This document shows, in pieces, positions 50,267 to 58,877 of a stretch of 64,000 bases of DNA. The stretch comes from Firmicutes bacterium HGW-Firmicutes-15 (lineage in GTDB: Bacteria; Bacillota; Syntrophomonadia; Syntrophomonadales; Syntrophomonadaceae). The stretch spans positions 35,010 through 99,009 of the forward strand of contig PHAA01000010.1 in NCBI GenBank assembly GCA_002840245.1, written 5' to 3'. The notes beneath the pieces are model-generated. The model worked only from the letters and a program-made list of their open reading frames with translations. It was not told the origin of the DNA and did no database searches. Position 1 is the first letter of the stretch. Each line of letters begins with the position of its first letter. The position numbers and the translations under genes are program-made.

Positions 50267-51682
50267 TTGGATGAAACTACGATTATAACTGAAGACGTTA
50301 ATGGCACAGTGAAGGTTAATTTGCAGAAAGATAAAATGAAAGCCTACCTTGAGACGACTCCTTCTTGCGGTAATGGAATTCCTTGTAGTCTGGAAGTGGC
50401 AAAATCAGTGCTTTTGGAAAAAGGTATAGTTTTTGGTATCGATGAACAGCAGATAATTGAGGCATTATTAGAGAAGAACTGGGGCAAAGAGGTTTTGGTA
50501 GCTCAAGGTAAGCCTGCGGTAGATGGAAAGGATGCCATCATCGAGTATAAATTTGTTAGTTCTAAGGATAAATTACTACCCAAGGCAGATGAAGAGGGTA
50601 ACATTGATTTTCGCGAAATGGGTTTAGTCAATAACATAACAAAGGGGACAATTTTGGCATTGCGAACTCCTCCCGTTGTAGGTGAGAGCGGAATGGATGT
50701 ATTAGGCCATGAACTCGTCCCGCGTGCTGGAAAAGATTTTGCTTTGCCCAAAGGTAAAAATACGGTTGGCAACGATGAAGGAACCGTGCTTATTGCCATG
50801 ATTGACGGCCAGATATCTGTTATAGATCGCAAGGTTAGTGTCTTACCTGTTATTCAACTAAATGGAGATGTTGATTTTAGTTCAGGTAATATTGATTTTA
50901 TTGGCAGCGTTTTGATCAGGGGAAATATTAATAGTGGATTTATTGTAAAAGCTCAAGGTGACATTGAGGTTGGGGGTTTTGTCGAGTCTGCTGAAGTGAC
51001 AGCAGGCGGTAATATTCTGATCAAAGGTGGTATTAAATCAGGGGCTAAAGGCTTTGTGAAAGCGGGTGAAAATCTAACAGCCCGTTTCATTGAAAATTCT
51101 CTGGCGGAAGCCGGGCAGGACATTGTAGTGAAAGAGGGTATAATGCATTCCAATGTGCGTGCCGGAGGCAGTATTAAGGTAACTGATAAAAAGGCCATCA
51201 TTGTAGGCGGTATAATTCAGGCTGCGCAAATGGTAGAGGCGAAAGTGCTTGGTTCTCATCTGGGGGCCCGAACCATTGTTGAGGTAGGGGTGAATCCTTA
51301 TTACAGAGAAGAATACCAAAATTTAATTAAGACTAGGACTGAAAGAAAAAAAACCGCAGAGAACCTGAATAGTAATATGCAAGCATTTCAACGGTCCGGA
51401 ATTTCTCCTCAGAATTTGCCTGAGAATAAACGTTTGGCATTACTGAAAATATTGGATGAATTTAAAAAAATCAAAGAAGAACTAGCAACATATGATGAAA
51501 GAATTATTTTCCTGGAAGAAGAATTAAATCGAATTAAATCGGCCCGGGTGAGAGCGCTGGAAGTTGCTTATCCGGGAGTAAGAATAAGCATAGGGTCAGC
51601 CATGTATATTATTAATGATATATGTAAATATGCTCAGTTTATTCTTGATGAAGGTGAAGTCAGATTAACGTCGCTTACGTAG
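50267..51682 (+). CDS. FapA-like (DUF342) polymer-forming domain protein
   Basis: Right-handed beta-helix-like repeats IDFIGSVLIRGNINSGFIVKAQGDIEVGGFVESAEVTAGGNILIKGGI. Confidence 0.85.
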   Translation: MDETTIITEDVNGTVKVNLQKDKMKAYLETTPSCGNGIPCSLEVAKSVLLEKGIVFGIDEQQIIEALLEKNWGKEVLVAQGKPAVDGKDAIIEYKFVSSKDKLLPKADEEGNIDFREMGLVNNITKGTILALRTPPVVGESGMDVLGHELVPRAGKDFALPKGKNTVGNDEGTVLIAMIDGQISVIDRKVSVLPVIQLNGDVDFSSGNIDFIGSVLIRGNINSGFIVKAQGDIEVGGFVESAEVTAGGNILIKGGIKSGAKGFVKAGENLTARFIENSLAEAGQDIVVKEGIMHSNVRAGGSIKVTDKKAIIVGGIIQAAQMVEAKVLGSHLGARTIVEVGVNPYYREEYQNLIKTRTERKKTAENLNSNMQAFQRSGISPQNLPENKRLALLKILDEFKKIKEELATYDERIIFLEEELNRIKSARVRALEVAYPGVRISIGSAMYIINDICKYAQFILDEGEVRLTSLT

Positions 51683-51707
51683 TACCTTAAGACTGGAGGG
51701 GAATTTA

Positions 51708-52031
51708 ATGAGCATTAGAAGTACTGATATGCAGGTTCTCATTCAAAAGGTAGGCGATGTGGCTAAACTACAGCAAATTCAACAGCATGAGGTGAACATT
51801 AAACAGCAGGAGTTTAATAGTCAAATTATGGATCAGACGAGTAAAATCACCCATACGATTAATCAGACCCTAAGGGATGAATCTGCTTTGGTGCATGAGA
51901 AACAAGAAAAAGAAGAAAAGGCAAAAAAAAACAAAAATAATAAAGGAAATAGCGACAATAAGGAGAATAGTAAAGAACATACTAAAAACTTGGAACCAGG
52001 CCGTGGTGACAAGCTAGACATAATCGTATAG
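51708..52031 (+). CDS. Conserved-position small protein in che operon, unknown
   Basis: 107 aa, coiled-coil N-terminus, very Lys/Asn/Glu-rich tail; ATG after GGAGGGG. Confidence 0.7.
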   Translation: MSIRSTDMQVLIQKVGDVAKLQQIQQHEVNIKQQEFNSQIMDQTSKITHTINQTLRDESALVHEKQEKEEKAKKNKNNKGNSDNKENSKEHTKNLEPGRGDKLDIIV

Positions 52032-52078
52032 GCAGGTGAAAGTATATTACAACCTTTATTGTTTCGTTAGCAACTGTT

Positions 52079-52810
52079 TTGATAGTCTTTATATTATTTA
52101 GGGTTTTATATAGTAAAACTCGGGTGGCTAATTGTACGGGAGCATTAAACATAACCATCCAAGAGGCAAAAGCGGTACGCCAAGATTTAGAAGGCATGAT
52201 GGAGGATGCTCTAAGTATATCGAAAATTATGGTTGATGATATTGATGACAAAATCGCCTCAGTTGATGATAAGATTGCAGCAATTGATGATAAGATTGTC
52301 GAAGTGGGCAATTTGAGCTTACCGTTAGCAAGCTATGCGGAAGATGCCGAAGAGGAAACTGCGGCTGTCCAAGAGCCGATATTTTTTAATAAAATCAGGA
52401 TTTACGAACTAGCCAAGGAACTGGGGATATCAAGCAAGAGTTTAGTGAATATAGTACAAGAATTGGGAATCGAAGCATTCAATCATATGAATTGCTTGGA
52501 TGAAAATCAGGTTTTGCTGATTCGCAAAAGTCTAGATATATCCCATAAAGATACTATCGAGATGATTAAACCGCGCTTATTGAGGAAGAATATTGATGGT
52601 GATAGAGATACAATCAAAGTTCGGCGGCCCAATAATAGGCAGTCTGAAATTAGCATTGAAGACCTTAAAAAGGCGCATCCATATTTGGCGGTGCGAACCT
52701 TACATGAGAGGGGTTATTCGATTCGAGATATAGCTCAGATGTTGGAACGGGGTCAAGGAGAAGTGAGCTTGATTATGAACCTTTCACAAAAGAAAAAAGC
52801 TTGTATTTAA
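52079..52810 (+). CDS. Membrane-anchored protein with IF-2 N-terminal (IF2_N-like) module and C-terminal helix-turn-helix; SwrB-position gene (real start may be ATT at 52046)
   Basis: N-terminal TM (FIVSLATVLIVFILFRVLY), KIRIYELAKELGISSKSLVNIVQELGIEAFNHMNCLDENQVLLIRKSL, then VRTLHERGYSIRDIAQMLERGQGEVSLIMNL. Confidence 0.78.
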   Translation: MIVFILFRVLYSKTRVANCTGALNITIQEAKAVRQDLEGMMEDALSISKIMVDDIDDKIASVDDKIAAIDDKIVEVGNLSLPLASYAEDAEEETAAVQEPIFFNKIRIYELAKELGISSKSLVNIVQELGIEAFNHMNCLDENQVLLIRKSLDISHKDTIEMIKPRLLRKNIDGDRDTIKVRRPNNRQSEISIEDLKKAHPYLAVRTLHERGYSIRDIAQMLERGQGEVSLIMNLSQKKKACI

Positions 52811-52840
52811 AATAACGAAGTTTGAACTTCGTTATTTTAT
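52811..52840 (+). terminator. Strong terminator at the end of the fla/che operon
   Basis: AATAACGAAGTT-TG-AACTTCGTTATT-TTAT, 12 bp perfect stem. Confidence 0.85.
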
Positions 52841-52861
52841 TGCACAAATATGGAGCTATCC

Positions 52862-52892
52862 TTGCAAAAGATTATGTATTTATGATATATTA
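52862..52892 (+). promoter_or_regulatory. Candidate sigma-A promoter for rpsB
   Basis: TTGCAA-18 nt-TATATT between the fla/che terminator and rpsB. Confidence 0.5.
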
Positions 52893-52907
52893 TCACTTGA
52901 TGATTAC

Positions 52908-52965
52908 GCACGCTGACGGATCAATGGGAATGTGCTTTTTAGTCTCCCATAGGAATGAAGCAGCG
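52908..52965 (+). promoter_or_regulatory. Structured rpsB 5' leader (candidate S2 autoregulatory element)
   Basis: CGCTG(52911-52915)/CAGCG(52961-52965) enclosing ATGGGA(52924-52929)/TCCCAT(52945-52950); alternative GCAC/GTGC pairing. Confidence 0.5.
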
Positions 52966-52995
52966 GAGGATTAAAACAAAATAGGAGGTACTATC

Positions 52996-53694
52996 ATGTC
53001 AGTAATTACAATGAAGCAACTTCTGGAAGCAGGTGTTCATTTTGGACATCAGACCAGAAGATGGAATCCCAAAATGGATACCTATATTTATATGGAACGC
53101 AATGGTATCTATATTATCGATTTACAGCAGACTGTAAAAAAATTCGACGAAGCCTATGCTTTTATCAAAGAGGTTGTTGCGGGGGGCAAAGGGGTACTCT
53201 TTGTAGGAACGAAAAAGCAAGCTCAGGAAACAATTAAGGATGAAGCCAGACGATGTGAGATGTTTTTTGTCAACCAGCGTTGGTTGGGAGGCATGTTGAC
53301 TAATTACAAAACTATTCGCAAACGCGTTTTTCGTTTAAAGGAATTAGAAAGAATGGAAGCCGAAGGTGCATTCGAGGTGCTCAGTAAAAAAGAAGTAGCT
53401 AAGCTTAAAAATGAGGGAGAAAGACTGGAAAGATTTTTAGGCGGGATAAAAGATATGGACAAATTGCCTGGGGCGGTTTTCGTGGTTGATCCGCGTAAGG
53501 AAAAGATAGCAGTGGCTGAAGCTAGGAAGCTTGGTATACCAGTAGTTGCTATAGTTGATACCAATTGTGACCCGGATGAGATTGATTATGTGATTCCTGG
53601 GAACGACGATGCCATTAGAGCCGTAAGGTTAATTTCAGCTAAAATAGCTGATGCAGTCATAGAAAGCAAACAGGGAGAACAAATTACCGCATAA
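52996..53694 (+). CDS. rpsB: 30S ribosomal protein S2
   Basis: [32 protein letters not shown]. Confidence 0.98.
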   Translation: MSVITMKQLLEAGVHFGHQTRRWNPKMDTYIYMERNGIYIIDLQQTVKKFDEAYAFIKEVVAGGKGVLFVGTKKQAQETIKDEARRCEMFFVNQRWLGGMLTNYKTIRKRVFRLKELERMEAEGAFEVLSKKEVAKLKNEGERLERFLGGIKDMDKLPGAVFVVDPRKEKIAVAEARKLGIPVVAIVDTNCDPDEIDYVIPGNDDAIRAVRLISAKIADAVIESKQGEQITA

Positions 53695-53705
53695 GACTAA
53701 ATTAG

Positions 53706-53738
53706 GGGGTGAATGGGTTTTCCTATACACCCCTTTTT
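53706..53738 (+). terminator. Intercistronic terminator/attenuator between rpsB and tsf
   Basis: GGGGTG-N16-CACCCC-TTTTT. Confidence 0.65.
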
Positions 53739-53781
53739 CATGAGAAAAGATAAAAATGCAAAATATCAAGGAGGTTTTAAA

Positions 53782-54432
53782 ATGGAAATTACAGCAGGGA
53801 TAGTAAAAGAGTTGCGGGAGAGAACGGGCGCAGGCATGATGGACTGCAAAAAAGCGTTGCTAGAGACCTGTGGAGATATTGAAAAGGCTATTGATGAGTT
53901 AAGAACTAAAGGACTGGCTAAGGCCGCTAAAAAGGCTGGAAGAGTTGCCAGCGAAGGAGTTGTTGTCTCCTACATTCATGGCAAAGGACGCATTGGAGTG
54001 CTAGTGGAGGTAAACTGCGAAACAGATTTTGTAGGTAATACTGATGAATTCAGGCAACTAGCTTATGATATAGCTATGCATGTTGCAGCCACAAATCCAG
54101 ATTACCTTGCTCGTGAACATGTACCGGTAGAAGACCTTAATAGAGAACGGGAAATAATCAAGGCTCAGGCAATGGAAGAAGGGAAACCGGAAAAGGTTAT
54201 TGAAAAAATGCTTGAGGGACGTATAGATAAATTCTATAAGGAGCATTGCCTCTTAGAACAGCCTTTTATTAAAGATACGGATAAAACCATTCAACAATTA
54301 ATTCACGAAAGTGTGTCGAAATTTGGAGAGAACATTGCTATTCGTAGATTTAGTCGTTATGAAGTGGGCGAAGGCATAGAAAAAGAAAAGAATGATTTTG
54401 CTGCAGAAGTCATGGCTCAGGTAAACGCATAA
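53782..54432 (+). CDS. tsf: Translation elongation factor Ts
   Basis: [42 protein letters not shown] at 53782 after AAGGAGG. Confidence 0.97.
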   Translation: MEITAGIVKELRERTGAGMMDCKKALLETCGDIEKAIDELRTKGLAKAAKKAGRVASEGVVVSYIHGKGRIGVLVEVNCETDFVGNTDEFRQLAYDIAMHVAATNPDYLAREHVPVEDLNREREIIKAQAMEEGKPEKVIEKMLEGRIDKFYKEHCLLEQPFIKDTDKTIQQLIHESVSKFGENIAIRRFSRYEVGEGIEKEKNDFAAEVMAQVNA

Positions 54433-54479
54433 TAGTAAAGCAGCCTTGTTCAAACTAATGGGTTCCGGGAGGTAATTAC

Positions 54480-55196
54480 TTGCAAAATCCCAAATATAAA
54501 AGAATAATATTAAAACTCAGCGGGGAAGCCCTGGCAGGAGATAAGGGTTATGGAATCGAGCATGGAGTCATAAGTTCTATTGCCAGACAGGTTGTAGAGA
54601 TAGCACGCAAGGGCGTAGAATTAGCTATAGTTGTAGGCGGCGGCAATATTTGGCGAGGTGTATCAGGAAGTGCTACCGGTATGGATCGTGCTACTGCCGA
54701 TTACATGGGAATGCTGGCCACGGTTATTAATTCTTTAGCTCTGCAGGATGCATTGGAAAATGAAGGTATGGTAACTAGAGTAATGTCAGCTATAGAAATG
54801 AAAGAAGTCGCCGAGCCATATATTAGGCGTCGGGCCATACGCCACCTGGAAAAGGGGCGGGTCGTTATTTTTGCTGCTGGCACTGGAAATCCCTACTTTT
54901 CTACTGATACTACTGCAGCATTGCGATCAGCTGAAATTGAGGCGGAAGTTATTTTAATGGCCAAGAAAGTTGATGGTGTCTATGATTCCGACCCGGTCAT
55001 TAATCCGGGAGCAGTGAAATTTGCCCGCTTGGATTACATTGATGTAATTAACCGGGGCTTAGGAGTTATGGATTCCACTGCAGCTTCTCTTTGTATGGAC
55101 AATAAAATACCTATTATTGTGTTTGATTTAACCACAGATGGTAATATTCTAAGAGTAGTGATGGGTGAGGATATTGGTACCTATGTAGGGAGGTAG
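54480..55196 (+). CDS. pyrH: Uridylate kinase
   Basis: [24 protein letters not shown] start. Confidence 0.97.
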   Translation: MQNPKYKRIILKLSGEALAGDKGYGIEHGVISSIARQVVEIARKGVELAIVVGGGNIWRGVSGSATGMDRATADYMGMLATVINSLALQDALENEGMVTRVMSAIEMKEVAEPYIRRRAIRHLEKGRVVIFAAGTGNPYFSTDTTAALRSAEIEAEVILMAKKVDGVYDSDPVINPGAVKFARLDYIDVINRGLGVMDSTAASLCMDNKIPIIVFDLTTDGNILRVVMGEDIGTYVGR

Positions 55197-55200
55197 AAGG

Positions 55201-55758
55201 ATGATAAACGATATTATCGAAGATGCAGAGGGAAGAATGAACAAGGCAATAGAACATTTAAGTGGCGATTTTGCAAGTCTTAGAGCGGGAAGAGCCAATC
55301 CGGCCATGGTGGATAAAATTATGGTTACTTATTATGGTGCATCAACGCCTATGAACCAACTTGCTAACATAAACGTTCCGGAAGCTCGGCTTTTGGTAAT
55401 AAACCCTTGGGACAAAGGGAGTATAGTTGATATAGAAAAGGCGATATTGAGATCTGATTTAGGAGTTAATCCCAGCAACGATGGCAATGTCATTCGCATT
55501 ATTATTCCCCAATTGACTGAAGACCGGAGAAAAGATTTGGTCAAGGTAGTAAAGAAAAGAGGCGAGGAAGCTAAAGTCGCTATTCGAAATATCCGAAGAG
55601 AAGCCAACGATATGATCAAAGCTGCTGAAAAGGAAAAATTAATTTCCGAAGATGCTAGCAAAACGGGACAGAGCGACATACAAAAGACTACGGATAAATA
55701 TATTAAAGATATAGACCAGGTAATAATGATTAAAGAAAAAGAGATAATGGAAGTTTAA
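55201..55758 (+). CDS. frr: Ribosome recycling factor
   Basis: LRAGRANPAMVDKIMVTYYGASTPMNQLANI. Confidence 0.97.
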   Translation: MINDIIEDAEGRMNKAIEHLSGDFASLRAGRANPAMVDKIMVTYYGASTPMNQLANINVPEARLLVINPWDKGSIVDIEKAILRSDLGVNPSNDGNVIRIIIPQLTEDRRKDLVKVVKKRGEEAKVAIRNIRREANDMIKAAEKEKLISEDASKTGQSDIQKTTDKYIKDIDQVIMIKEKEIMEV

Positions 55759-55818
55759 ATCATATTCTTGGCAATATTAGTTGGATTATGATCATGGAAA
55801 TGGTTATAATAGCAACAT

Positions 55819-55841
55819 ACCCCCATTTTGGGGGTTTTGTT
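55819..55841 (+). terminator. Terminator after frr
   Basis: ACCCCC-ATTT-TGGGGGT followed by TTTGTT. Confidence 0.7.
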
Positions 55842-55845
55842 AATT

Positions 55846-56158
55846 GGGGACTGTCAAGGAATAAACAAGGTAGAATACTCCGAGTATTTGACGTCCAAGG
55901 ATGGACTAATGCAGCGGTGCCATGGATGGCAAAGAGCTGCTTCGTGCTAAACAAGGCGTCACCCTCTGGGCACTACTGGTGCTCCCTGGCGGTTGCCAAT
56001 AATGTTGCAAAGCGCGGTAATACTGGAGGTATTGTCGTGTTTTGATAACGAAGTATGAGCTAAGAAAAAGACTGGAGTAAATGGTCGCTCCTTGCCATCC
56101 ATGGCAACGCGACATTAGTCCATCCTTGGACGTCACTAGTTTATTTCTTGATAGTCCC
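55846..56158. repeat. MITE-like foldback element: ~92 nt and ~72 nt inverted arms around a ~149 nt core
   Basis: Arm 55846-55937 contains GACGTCCAAGGATGGACTAATG...TGCCATGGATGGCAA.GAGC; reverse complement at 56087-56158. Confidence 0.85.
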
Positions 56159-56179
56159 TTAGGCGAGAGAAGAGGAATA

Positions 56180-56920
56180 ATGGCTAAAAATAAGATTGAA
56201 GATACAATTGACCGAAGCCGATTACCCCAGCATATCGCTATTATTATGGATGGAAACGGGAGATGGGCTAATAAGAGATTATTGCCCAGAACTATGGGTC
56301 ATAGAGCAGGTATGGGCGCGTTAAAAAACATTGTACAGGCCTGTGACGAATTGAAAATCCCTTTTTTAACAGTGTTTGCATTCTCCACCGAAAACTGGAA
56401 AAGACCAGTAATGGAGGTGGACTTTCTAATGCGCTTACTTATAGAATTTTTGCATAAAGAGCTGGCTGAATTGCATAAAAAAAACGTGCAGATTCATGTT
56501 TTAGGCGATTATGAGGCCATTCCAATGGAGTGCCAAATAGAGATAAGAGAAGCTTTGAAACTTACCCAAAATAACAGTGGTCTAGTGTTTAATATTGCTT
56601 TAAATTATGGGGCCCGTCAGGAAATTATTGGGGCGGTAAAACAGCTAACCGAGAAAATAATTCAGCAGGAGATAAAATTAGAAGATATTAATGAAGAGAT
56701 GTTTTCTCAATTACTTTATACCCGAGCTATGCCCGACCCGGATTTATTGATACGTACGGCGGGAGAAATGCGGATTAGTAATTTTATGTTGTGGCAGATT
56801 GCTTACGCTGAAATTGTAGTATGTGACATCCTTTGGCCTGATTTTTCTCGAGTGGATTTGATTAAAGCGATAAAGGAATATCAGGGAAGAGATCGTAGAT
56901 TTGGTGGCTTAAGCCAATGA
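56180..56920 (+). CDS. uppS: Undecaprenyl pyrophosphate synthase
   Basis: LPQHIAIIMDGNGRWANKRLLPRTMGHRAG; ATG at 56180. Confidence 0.96.
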   Translation: MAKNKIEDTIDRSRLPQHIAIIMDGNGRWANKRLLPRTMGHRAGMGALKNIVQACDELKIPFLTVFAFSTENWKRPVMEVDFLMRLLIEFLHKELAELHKKNVQIHVLGDYEAIPMECQIEIREALKLTQNNSGLVFNIALNYGARQEIIGAVKQLTEKIIQQEIKLEDINEEMFSQLLYTRAMPDPDLLIRTAGEMRISNFMLWQIAYAEIVVCDILWPDFSRVDLIKAIKEYQGRDRRFGGLSQ

Positions 56921-56937
56921 TTGGCGGATTGATATAA

Positions 56938-57720
56938 ATGCTTAGAACACGGATAATTACTGCTGTTGTGGGCACCCCTCTTCTTATAGGAGTCTTGTAT
57001 CTAGGAGGGGTTTACTGGCAGGGCTTTATGGCTCTTCTGGCTGTAATAGCCCTTTTCGAGTATTTCACCATGATGCGCAATAAGGGGTTTAAACCGCTAG
57101 TATTGCCGGCCTATTTAATAACCGGAATATTATTGTTCAGGGGCCAGCTATCTTCATACCTACCAGGATTGTTTTTCATTGGATTATTCCTGATGGTTCT
57201 AGTCTTGGTCACCACTTATCCACGTTTTTGCTTCGATGATATAGTCTTCAGTTTCTTTGGTGCTTTTTATATCGGTTATCTTTTTAGTTATGCTCTCGCT
57301 TTTGAATCGGAAAGAGTTTTTCCTTACATGTTGTTGGTGTTTATAATGGCTTGGGCCAGCGATGTGGGGGGATATTTATTTGGGAAGCTTTGGGGGAAAA
57401 ATAAACTTAGTCCCCAATTAAGTCCTGGGAAGACTTGGGAGGGAGCAATTGGGGGAGTGCTGGCGACAGTAGCCTTAGCTCTCATATTTAATAGATTACT
57501 ATTAATAGGAAATATTAGTATGTTCTATACCGTATTGCTGGGGGTGTTGGCTAGTGTAACGGCACAAGTGGGCGACTTATTGGAGTCGGCTATGAAAAGG
57601 TATTTTGATGTAAAAGATTCCGGCCATATCATTCCTGGACACGGGGGCGTTTTGGACCGCTTCGATAGTTTTATGCTGTTATTGCCCGTAGTTTATTATT
57701 TCTTGGTGGTATTAGCATGA
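56938..57720 (+). CDS. cdsA: Phosphatidate cytidylyltransferase
   Basis: Multi-TM; SDVGGYLFGKLWGKNKLSPQLSPGKTWEGAIGG. Confidence 0.95.
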   Translation: MLRTRIITAVVGTPLLIGVLYLGGVYWQGFMALLAVIALFEYFTMMRNKGFKPLVLPAYLITGILLFRGQLSSYLPGLFFIGLFLMVLVLVTTYPRFCFDDIVFSFFGAFYIGYLFSYALAFESERVFPYMLLVFIMAWASDVGGYLFGKLWGKNKLSPQLSPGKTWEGAIGGVLATVALALIFNRLLLIGNISMFYTVLLGVLASVTAQVGDLLESAMKRYFDVKDSGHIIPGHGGVLDRFDSFMLLLPVVYYFLVVLA

Positions 57721-57755
57721 ACCAGGGAATAAATATATAGGGCGAGGTGATAATA

Positions 57756-58877
57756 ATGGATCCTGAACTACTGAAAAGCCTCAAGAAGCTGGTGAAACTG
57801 AGTATTTTTGTTATGGCTTTAATTGCCGTATACTTGCTGTTTACTTATGTATTTCCTATATTCGCGAAAATTATGGCCTTTTTTCCAGTTATTTTCATGC
57901 CCTTCATTTTCGCGATACTGTTAGCATTACTCATTGAACCAGTTGTTAATCTGTTCGAAGAGCATACCAAACTTAAACGCAGTTGGGCGGTATTTTTTAG
58001 CCTGACCTTAGTCATCGGTGGATTTTTCTCTATAATATCTCTATTGGTGACTGTAACAATTCGTGAGATGTCGGCATTGTATCGTCTGGCACTATCCCAT
58101 TCTGATCAAATTATTGTCCAGGTTATGACTTCCCTAAGCAATTTTAAGTTATCCTATCTGCAATTAAACCTGCCTCCTCAGGTTCAGTCCGCAATACAAG
58201 ATAATCTGCAAAAGGGGGTGCTGCTTTTACAGCACCTCATGAATACCAGCTTAAATGGCTTGGTTCAGGGATTTGCCAGTTTACCAGGTATATTGGTATT
58301 CCTGGGTATATCTACAGTGGCAACTTTTTTTATTATTAAGGATAGGGCTTTAATTAGAACATTTGTAATTGATATATTGCCCTCGCCAGCCCGCTCCAAG
58401 AGCAGAGATGTAATAAACGAATTACTGAAGGCGTTGAGCGGCTTTTTTAAAGCATACAGCATACTTATTACTATTACAGCTGTAATAACGTTGGTAGCTT
58501 TGAAAATTATTGGTGTAAAGTATGCCTTCACACTGGGTATACTGATAGGGCTTATGGATATTTTGCCGGTGTTGGGACCGGGAGCAATTATGGTGCCTTG
58601 GATAATCTGGGAATTGATGTCAGGCAACACGAGTATGGGGGTTAGCCTCCTAGTGGTTTATGGTACAATATCAGTAGTTAGACAGTTTTTGGAACCACAA
58701 ATTGTGGGAGATAGTATCGGTTTACATCCCTTAGCTACTCTGGTTTCGCTTTATGTGGGTTTGCAGCTGGGCGGATTAGGAGGAATGATCCTGGGGCCAG
58801 TGCTGGTGGTCATCTTTATTGCCAGTTACCGGGCTGGTTTACTGGATAGATTTGACTGGAGGGAAAAAAGTGAGTGA
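57756..58877 (+). CDS. AI-2E transporter family (YtvI-like) membrane protein
   Basis: Multi-TM with FLEPQIVGDSIGLHPLATLVSLYVGLQLGGLGGMILGP. Confidence 0.88.
   Translation: MDPELLKSLKKLVKLSIFVMALIAVYLLFTYVFPIFAKIMAFFPVIFMPFIFAILLALLIEPVVNLFEEHTKLKRSWAVFFSLTLVIGGFFSIISLLVTVTIREMSALYRLALSHSDQIIVQVMTSLSNFKLSYLQLNLPPQVQSAIQDNLQKGVLLLQHLMNTSLNGLVQGFASLPGILVFLGISTVATFFIIKDRALIRTFVIDILPSPARSKSRDVINELLKALSGFFKAYSILITITAVITLVALKIIGVKYAFTLGILIGLMDILPVLGPGAIMVPWIIWELMSGNTSMGVSLLVVYGTISVVRQFLEPQIVGDSIGLHPLATLVSLYVGLQLGGLGGMILGPVLVVIFIASYRAGLLDRFDWREKSE

Noticed and set aside
21267-52810. Absence of cheR, motAB, flgK/flgL, fliD and receptors from the motility cluster as a novelty
   Set aside because: These genes are commonly encoded elsewhere in Firmicutes; absence from one window is not informative.
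53713-53781. N-terminal extension of EF-Ts ([23 protein letters not shown])
   Set aside because: Lies in the rpsB-tsf hairpin; the real SD and ATG are at ~53770-53782.
55788-56136. ORFs 55788-56045 (+) and 55906-56136 (-) and the uppS upstream extension from 56081
   Set aside because: They fall in the foldback repeat, have no recognisable domain, and uppS has a good start at 56180.
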